The notes beneath the pieces are model-generated. The model was not told the DNA's origin and searched no databases. It saw only the letters and a list, made by a program, of their open reading frames with translations. A stretch of DNA of 64,000 nt from Coix lacryma-jobi var. lacryma-jobi (taxonomy: Eukaryota > Streptophyta > Magnoliopsida > Poales > Poaceae). Each line of letters begins with the position of its first letter. The stretch's first letter is position 1. This document shows, piece after piece, positions 57,333-64,000 of the stretch. Made by a program: the position numbers and the translations under genes. Location: positions 178,003,486 to 178,067,485 of the forward strand of contig CM019823.1 in NCBI GenBank assembly GCA_009763385.1. The letters are read 5' to 3'.

Positions 57333-60300
57333 ATGGCCGCCCAGACACAGATGCTGCCGGCCGAGGACTGGAGCCCGTCGAAGGTGACGCAGAGCGAAAT
57401 GGACTCGCTGGTGGCCAGGGGCTTCTGCGCCCCAACCCGGAGGAGGGACCCGCATGGTGGGTTATCCCGTCGGCGGAGCACCGGGAGCCGCACCCGCCGG
57501 AGGGGTACGTGGTGAGCTTCGCGCGCTACCACCGTATGGGGCTCGGCGTCCCCCGAGCCGCTTCTTGCGAGGGCTGGCCCACCATTTCGAGGTGGAGCTG
57601 CAACACTTCTCCCCAACTCCATCTCGCACGCCGCCATATTCGCCGCGGTGTGCGAGGGGTACCTGAAGATGGAGCCGCACTGGGAGATGTTCGTCCATTC
57701 TTCCGGGGCGAGCTCTTCATCAAGTCCCTGAAGCCCAGCGGGAGGCGGCCCGTGCGCATGGGCTCCCTTGCCATTACCGCGAGGGCGGGACCTCGTCGGC
57801 CAATGTCCCCCGCGAGTACCTGCGATACAAGCTTTCCACCAACCAGGCCGGGTGGGACGACCATTGGTTCTATCTGCGGAACGAAGGTGGCCTCTTTCCG
57901 CAGTACACCGGCAGGGTCCTCACTCAACGCCCGGAGAAGTGGACCTGGGGCGTTGCGGCGGACAGGCAACGCCACCTGGCCCCGCTGATGGAGATGATGA
58001 AGACGCTGGTGGACGAGAAGAAGCTGACCGTGCAAGCGGTCATTTGGGCGTTCCACCAGCGAAGAGTTCTCCCGCTGGCGGACCGCCCCTTCTTATGCAC
58101 GAGATGGGCCCGCAGGCTCAGCTCGAGGCGCTCAATCGCTCGAGGATGGCCGAAGGGAGGCTGTCCCGGAACGAGGGCGTCTCCCGGGTGTCAATCACGA
58201 TCCAGGGGCCGTTCGTCCCTGAATACTCCAACCTGGTTGCGATGGCACCCGACGAGGGGTGTCTCGACCTGGTAAGCCTCCCTCGAGTCGAGCTATCTCG
58301 AGCCTCCTCCCCCTTTTTCCTCCTTCGATCCTTTTGCATCCGTCTTGTGGTTTGTCTCATCACGCTTCTTCTTTTTCAGGGGGCATTTACTTGTCGCGCG
58401 TCGAGGCCCCCGGTGAGGGAGGACGCCGCGGATTCTCAGGTGAGGCGCCTCTCTGCTCAGAAGGACAAGGAGAGCAAGGATGCCAAAAGAAGAAAGAGAA
58501 AAATAAAAACTTGCGTCGCTTAGCTCGGGAGCAGAGACTGGCGAAGGCTCGTCGTAACCGTCAGCCTGGGGACGGGTCCCCCGAGCTGAGCTCCTCGAGC
58601 TCGGAGGAGGAGAGTGGTGATGAGGAGGAGGGCGACGACGAGGGGATGGATGCGCGCTTGATGCGCGCGGGGCTCGTCGATGACAGGGCTGACCGCTCCT
58701 CTGTGCAGGAGGGTACACTGGAGGTCCCACCCGACAAAAGGGTCGCGCGGGACGCAGCCGCGGAAGGCGGCGCCGATCCTGCCTCGTCGGGGGCCCGAGG
58801 TCCGTCGAGCTCCGCGCCGGATGTGCCCCTGGTCGTAAGGAAGCCCCGGACCCGGAGCGCCTCCGCCACAGCGCCAACGGAGGCCGCCCCCGCGTCAGCC
58901 CAGACGGGGGTCTCGAGAGGGGTCGGGCTTCGAGAGGCGGTCGACAGACAGGCGAGAAGGGGTTCGGGCCCGACCCCCGAGCCGTCAAGGGCGCCGTCGA
59001 GCCCGCGGAGGAGCGGGCGCCAAGAAGAGGCGTCGAGCCCGCGCATCACGAGCGTCGGGGAGGGAGCCCCCGAGCGTCTCGTGACCAGGGGCGCGAGCGT
59101 CCCCGGAGTCCATCGCCGCACCGCCGCCGGGACACGGAAGCGGACGCGGGAGGGCGCGACCACCAGCGCGGGGCCGGAGCAGGTCCCGGAGCCCGCGCCG
59201 GGGCGGGCGCCACGACGTCAGCACGAGGGAGGTACGGTCGCCCTCCCGCGATGTGGGGCGGAAGGAGGGCTCTCCCTCGAGGTCGAGCCATGGGAGGCGT
59301 CGGGAGCCCTCCCCCATCCCAGCCCTGTGGAGACGGCCCAGGCACAGGGCTCGAGCCGTGGGGTGGGCTCGAAGCCCCCGAGTGGGTCCGGCGATTCCGG
59401 GAAGAAGCCCAGCCGCCGCTTCGGGTGAGTAGTTTCCTTGGGTCTCGTCGGTAGTGAGGCTTCACCTCTTTGCTTTTGATGACGCGTGCATCTCCGTTTT
59501 CTCAGGGGGAAGCGCTCCTACCAGGAGGTGGACCTCGCTTCGTCCAAGCGGGCCAAGACCTCGAGCCCCGTCGAGGCACAGGCACCTCGAGGTATGGCAC
59601 CTTCCTCCGCTAGAGAAGCCGCTTGGCTGGAGAAGGCCCGAGCTGCCATGGCTCGAGGAGGCCAGATGATCGTCGCGTTTTGGTGAGGCCGTCGCCATCG
59701 ACCACAGGGGTCGAGGTACTCTTCCTGGTTCTGATGATATCCGTCATCTCGTATTGCAGGGGCCTCAGCTCATGGCATCGAGCCGCCACCACCATATCCG
59801 CCGAAGCGCTGCCTCCTCCCCCTCCTCCTCCTCCCGCGATGGTGCCAGCTGGGAGCGCCACCTTCCCCTCACCACGACGGCTGTTCCGGGGGAAGCGCCT
59901 GGGGCGAGCACGGCCCCGCCGGTGTCTGGGGCTGAGGAGACTGCGCCCCTTGTGGCCCGACCAGCACGAGCCGGGCTGCGGAGGAGGGAAAGGGGGAGAG
60001 GGTCGGCGGAGAAGGAGCCGACGGTGGAGGACCTCCTGAACGAGCTGGAGCAGGGGCCGCTCCTCGCCGGGGGCTCGACGATGACGGAGGCGCCCGAGGG
60101 GCCGGCTAGCGCCGACAAAACGCCGGAGGACCCGATCAGGGAGAGGGCCGGGGTCGAGCCTTCCCTCGATCGTCCGCGATTCGGCCTTCGCCCCCACGCG
60201 AGGTAGTGACGCCGCCTCGGGAGGCGGCGGAGCAACGGAAGTGCCGGCGGAGGGACGGAGGGAGTCGGGGCCCGTGCCGTCGGGCGGCGGGTCGCTGTCG

Positions 60301-61653
60301 GGGCAGCTCGAGGCGGAGGAGGATCTGCCCGACATCGAGCTCGACCGACCAATATGGCCGTTTCCCGTCCCACTGAGCCCGCCCCTTGCCGTGGTTCCCA
60401 TCGAGCAGCCGGCCCAGCGGGGGCCCCCGCGCGAGGTGCGGTCCATCTTCCGGGAGGTGGCCGAGCTTATGGCGGAGGCGGAGCGGTCCTGCTCCGAGGA
60501 GGCGGGCCGGTCCGCACAGGTGTCAGCCGCCCTCGCGCGGGCTGAGGCGGAGCTTCAAGATCTCCGCGCGGAGCTGAGCCGGAACGCCCAAATGGCGAGC
60601 CGGCTCAACGAGGCGGAGGCGGAGGTCCGGGTGGCTCGAGGCGAGGTCGCTCGATCCAAGGAGGAGGCCGCCGCCGTTCTCGAAGCGTCGAGGAAGGAGG
60701 CCGCGGACGCCCGAAGCGAGGCCACCTCCGCCCGGGCTGAAGCCGAGGCGGCGAAGCAGGAGGCCGCTGACGCCCGTGGCGAGGCCGCCGCTGCCCGAAC
60801 CGCAGCGGAGGCGGCGAGAAAAGAGGCCGAAGACGCCGAGAGTGGGCTGCCACCGCCCGAGCTGCCGAGGGGGCGGCGCGGCAGGAGGTGATCCGCAAGG
60901 ATCTGGCCCTGGTGGAGGGGGCGGCTGATCGAGGACCTTAGGTCCGAGAAGCTCCTCATGCTGGCCGAGAAGCGCAGGCTTGAGCAGCGTGCTGAGGGCC
61001 TGACCAGCGACCTCGCCGCACTGGGGCAACACTGCGACGGTGAGGCTTACACCTTGTTCTTGTTGGGTCTCGAAGTTTTTGTTACGCCGCAGTCTCACTC
61101 TTCCTTGTTTGTTGCGCAGGGGTCGAGAAGACGGTCGAGGAGCTCCGTGGACGAACCAGGCTCTCTTGGACCAACTCCAAGACGAGACGATGGTGGCGGA
61201 GCGGGCTCGCTCCTCTCTCGACCGGCTCGGCCCATGTGGGGTGCTCCTCCTGTGACCGCGGCAGAAGGTGCAGTGGCTCGGGGCGATGCCTTGGTCGACG
61301 CCTTGTGCTTCTTCGACGCAGCGCGCGCGGGACCGTGTCCGGCAAGCTCTCCATCACGGCGTCAAGCAGACACTCGCGGTCGTTCGCTCCGGTTTCCGCT
61401 TCCCGGTCCACGTTGTCGCGAATGGCTTCATCGAGATCGAGGGGAAGGATGAGGAGTGGAACAACCGCCGTGTCGACAAAATTTTGGAGAAGATGGAGAG
61501 GCGGGGACGTCGCTCGCGAAGATCTTCGAGGAGGACGTGCTGCCTCCTGACGCCAGCAGCGGTGTCGGGAGCCCTCCTCCTTCGAGCTCGGGCGTCGAGG
61601 TTGAGCCCGCCGCGGAGGACCTCGGGGAGGAGTACCGCACCGACGAAGACTAG
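57333..61653 (+). pseudogene. Spliced antisense gene of the Tat element (putative gypsy-type transposon protein)
   Basis: It starts MAAQTQMLPAEDWSPSKV. The N-terminal domain (PPEGYVVSFARYHRMGLGVP, FLRGLAHHFEVELQH, then GYLKMEPHWEMF) matches the putative gypsy-type transposon family (Transposase_28) from memory. Low-complexity sequence follows, then a long Ala/Glu/Arg coiled coil (about 60450-60850), and an acidic end at 61653 (EEYRTDED). Four short GT-AG introns are visible: 58272-58379, 59425-59505, 59683-59759 and 61040-61119. Several one-base frameshifts break the exons (near 57440, 57585, 57620 and between 60190 and 60900), so this copy appears non-coding unless they are sequence errors. 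The function of such antisense genes is unknown. Confidence 0.75.
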
Positions 61654-62203
61654 GGCCTGCGCGCCAAATTTGGGCGCCGAGGCCCTTGTAAGAATTTTAT
61701 GACGTGAATGAGGGTACGTCGAGACCCGAATGTATATATGACTTGTTTGTTTAAAGGGGTTGTTTTCCTTTCAAATGCGTTTGACCACTTCTCTTTGTCG
61801 CAAGCTCGAGTTTCTGCTAACTTAGTCTGTGTTCCTTCGATACGTCGCGAGCCCCTCGAGGGGAGGCGTAGGTAGGGCACCGTAGCCCGGGGCGTAGGTG
61901 GCCGTCTACGTCGACGCCCCCCGACCTTGGAGGCTCGAGGTACTTTAGGATTTAGACGTCGCTAGTTCACTCGAGGCGCGAGTCGAGACGAGGGTCAAAA
62001 TTTTGAAAAAGAAAACGCGCATTTTTTCCGGAGTCTGGGGGGGGGGAGGCCCCCCGTCAGCCCCCGAGGGAGGCTTGACCCTGAGCAAAGCAGGGTCGAG
62101 GCTACCTTAAGATGCGAAGCAACATGAACGACAATGCACGAGTTTGTTCATTCATTTTGACATGTTTGTACAAAGTGATAAAATGAACAAGGCCTCGAGG
62201 CCT
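61654..62203. other. Convergent 3' regions of the antisense gene and pol
   Basis: No coding potential; the tails of two converging transcripts would overlap here. Confidence 0.5.
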
Positions 62204-64000
62204 TTAAGGGTAGAAGCGACGTAGCTGAGATATGTTCCACGCGTTCGCCAGGATCCTGCCTTGGTCGTCGTAGAGCTTGTATGTTCCTGGCTTGAGCACT
62301 TCGGCCACGGTGTATGGGCCTTCCCACGGAGGGGTGAGCTTATGGCGCCCTCGATTATCTTGCAGCCGTCGAAGCACGAGGTCCCCCACCGCAGGTCCCT
62401 TTGCGCACGTGCTTGTCGTGGTAGCATCGAAGTGTTTGCTGGTAGCGTGCAGAGTTGATGAGCGCCACGTCTCGGGCCTCCTCGAGCTGGTCCTTGGCGT
62501 TGGCGAGCCTTTCGTCGCTGGTTTGCTCGTTGTAGGCTCGAAGTCGAGGTGAGCCGTACTCGAGGTCCGTAGGTAAGACGGCCTCGGCGCCGTAGGTTAG
62601 GAAAAACGGAGTGAACCCGGTGGCTCGACTCGGCGTAGTCCTGAGGCCCCACAGCACCGAGGGGAGTTCTGTAGCCCACCCCTTTCCGAAATTCTTGAGG
62701 GTCTTGAACAGCCTCGGCTTCAGCCCATGGAGTATCATGCCGTTGGCGCGCTCGACCTGCCCGTTGCATTGGGGGTATGCGACCGAGGCCCAGGTTACGC
62801 GAATGTTGTTGTCATCGCAGAAGTTGGTGAACTTTTTGCCCGTGAATTGGGTGCCATTGTCGGTGATGATGACATTAGGCACCCCGAACCGGTACATGAT
62901 GTTGGCGATGAACTCGACAGCCCTCTCGGAGGTGGGGTCTCCTATCGGCTTAGCCTCGATCCACTTGGTGAACTTGTCGACGGCCACGAGCATGTGTGTG
63001 TACCCTCCACTTGTCCTTTTGAGGGGACCCACAAGGTCGAGCCCCAAACGGCAAATGGCCAAGTGATTGGGATCATCTGCAGGGCGTGTGCGGGCTGGTG
63101 CGTTTGCTTGGCGTAGAATTGACACCCATGGCACGCTTGGACCAAACGCTTGGCGTCCCCAATGGCGGTCGGCCAATAGAAGCCTTGACGGAAGGCGTTC
63201 CCAACCAGGGCCCTCGGCGCTGCGTGGTGGCCGCAAGCCCCGAGTGCATATCGTCGAGGAGCTTGCGCCCTTCCTCGAGTGGGATGCAGCGTTGAAGGAT
63301 CCCAGTCGGACTTCGTCGGTATAGCTCCCGTTCGTCGCCGTAGATGACGTAGGTCTTGGCCCTCCGAGCGATGCGTCGGGCCTCCGTCTTGTCTTCTGGT
63401 AGCTCGCCTGCGTCAGGTAGTCGAGGTAGGGCGTCCGCCAGTCGAGGGGCCGTGATGAAGAAGAGGCGTGTGCGTCGACCTGCATCGCCTCCGCGGACGT
63501 CGAGGGGTCCTTCTCGAGGGGTGGCGTTGAGAGTCGAGCCCCCGTGTCTTGCTCGAAGGGTGGCGTCGAGGGGCCAGCCCCCGGGTCGATTTCGACGGAT
63601 GGCTCGAAGACGTCCCTCGAGAAGACGTCTGGCGGTACCGTGCCGCGCGTGGACGCCAACTTTGCCAGCTCGTCTGCGGCCTCGTTGTACTTTCGAGCTA
63701 TGTGGTTGAGCTCGAGGCCGTAAAACTTGTCTTCCAGCTTGCGCACCTCCCCGCAGTATGCCTCCATCTTGGGATCGATGCAGCTTGAAGCCTTCATAAC
63801 CTGGTTGATGACGAGCTGCGAGTCTCCTCGGGCGTCGAGGCGTCGGACCCCGAGCTCGAGGGCGATGCGCAGCCCATTGACGAGGGCCTCGTACTCGGCG
63901 ACGTTGTTGGAGGCGGGGAAGTGCAAGCGTAGCAGGTAGCGCATGTGTACTCCGAGGGGTGAGATGAAGAGCAGGCCTGCGCCTGCCCCCGTCTTCGTGA
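62204..64000 (-). pseudogene. Gypsy pol 3' part: RNase H and integrase, frameshifted, incomplete
   Basis: The frame enters from the right edge within RNase H (NNVAEYEALVNGL, DARGDSQLVINQV, NEAADELAKLAS), then an integrase with CHGCQFYAKQTH zinc-binding residues (near 63120), a core with GPLKRTSGGYTHMLVAVDKF, VIITDNGTQFTG and NGQVERAN (the D, D, E residues), and a GPY/F module (WEGPYTVAEVLKPG) ending at 62204. The frame shifts between RNase H and integrase, around 63000, and near 62400, so the copy is broken. Gag, protease and reverse transcriptase lie beyond the window. Confidence 0.85.

Larger units (their letters stand above)
54484..64000 (-). mobile_element. Ty3/gypsy retrotransposon of the Tat lineage with antisense gene, partial
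   Basis: From left: 3' LTR (54484-55913), polypurine tract, a spliced gene on the opposite strand, then the 3' end of pol (integrase and RNase H) on the minus strand up to the window edge. Integrase ends in a GPY/F module without chromodomain, and an extra antisense gene between pol and the 3' LTR is typical of Tat elements such as Grande. It is inserted in the LTR of the second copia element; ACTAG (54479-54483) is the candidate left target duplication. Confidence 0.88.

Noticed and set aside
1..64000. tRNA, rRNA or snoRNA genes
   Set aside because: No cloverleaf, conserved rRNA core or box C/D pair was recognised by eye; a covariance-model search would be needed to exclude small ones.

Overview
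This is a plant nuclear DNA window, almost certainly from a grass and probably a panicoid. Evidence: a 13-exon cactin gene and a 22-exon AGO5/MEL1-clade Argonaute gene, both with GT-AG introns; grass-type MITEs; and nested Ty1/copia, Ty3/gypsy, LINE and Mutator-like (MULE) elements. I see no bacterial genes, rRNA, tRNA or CRISPR array. All exon boundaries below were read by hand from splice sites and reading-frame continuity.

Layout. 1-7627: 3' half of a SIRE/Maximus-like copia element (plus strand) with the pol tail, a third ORF preceded by its own TATA box and a possible leader intron, polypurine tracts and a 3' LTR. That LTR is interrupted by a solo gypsy LTR (6104-7499) with a perfect 5-bp target duplication. 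7628-~11810: a minus-strand L1-type LINE cut by the copia element. 12343-12505: a Stowaway-like MITE. ~12506-19842: a second, nearly complete plus-strand LINE. 20090-25387: a complete two-gene MULE with ~340-bp terminal inverted repeats, a perfect 9-bp target duplication, a full-length four-exon transposase and a convergent GRF-zinc-finger gene. It sits 106 bp upstream of the cactin start codon. 25503-31229: cactin. 31230-33058: intergenic DNA with a Tourist-like MITE. 33059-41750: Argonaute gene (minus), convergent with cactin, with a one-base frameshift in exon 10. 42400-48950: a degenerate triplicated segment with a GC-rich core, with MITE insertions. 49206-49657: a possible hAT-like element. 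49681-54483: gag to integrase and part of the 5' LTR of a second copia element (minus), deleted before its reverse transcriptase. 54484-64000: a Tat-lineage gypsy element (minus) nested in that LTR, with a spliced antisense gene and part of pol.

How it fits together. The window is a two-gene island (cactin, which works in pre-mRNA splicing, and an Argonaute, which works in small-RNA silencing) set in nested retrotransposons. The most informative biology is the young-looking MULE that appears to have separated cactin from its own promoter, the third-ORF cassette of the first copia element whose putative promoter shares palindromic motifs with the LTR U3, and the triplicated block upstream of the Argonaute promoter. 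Several one-base differences lie in homopolymer runs, so some apparent breaks may be sequencing errors.
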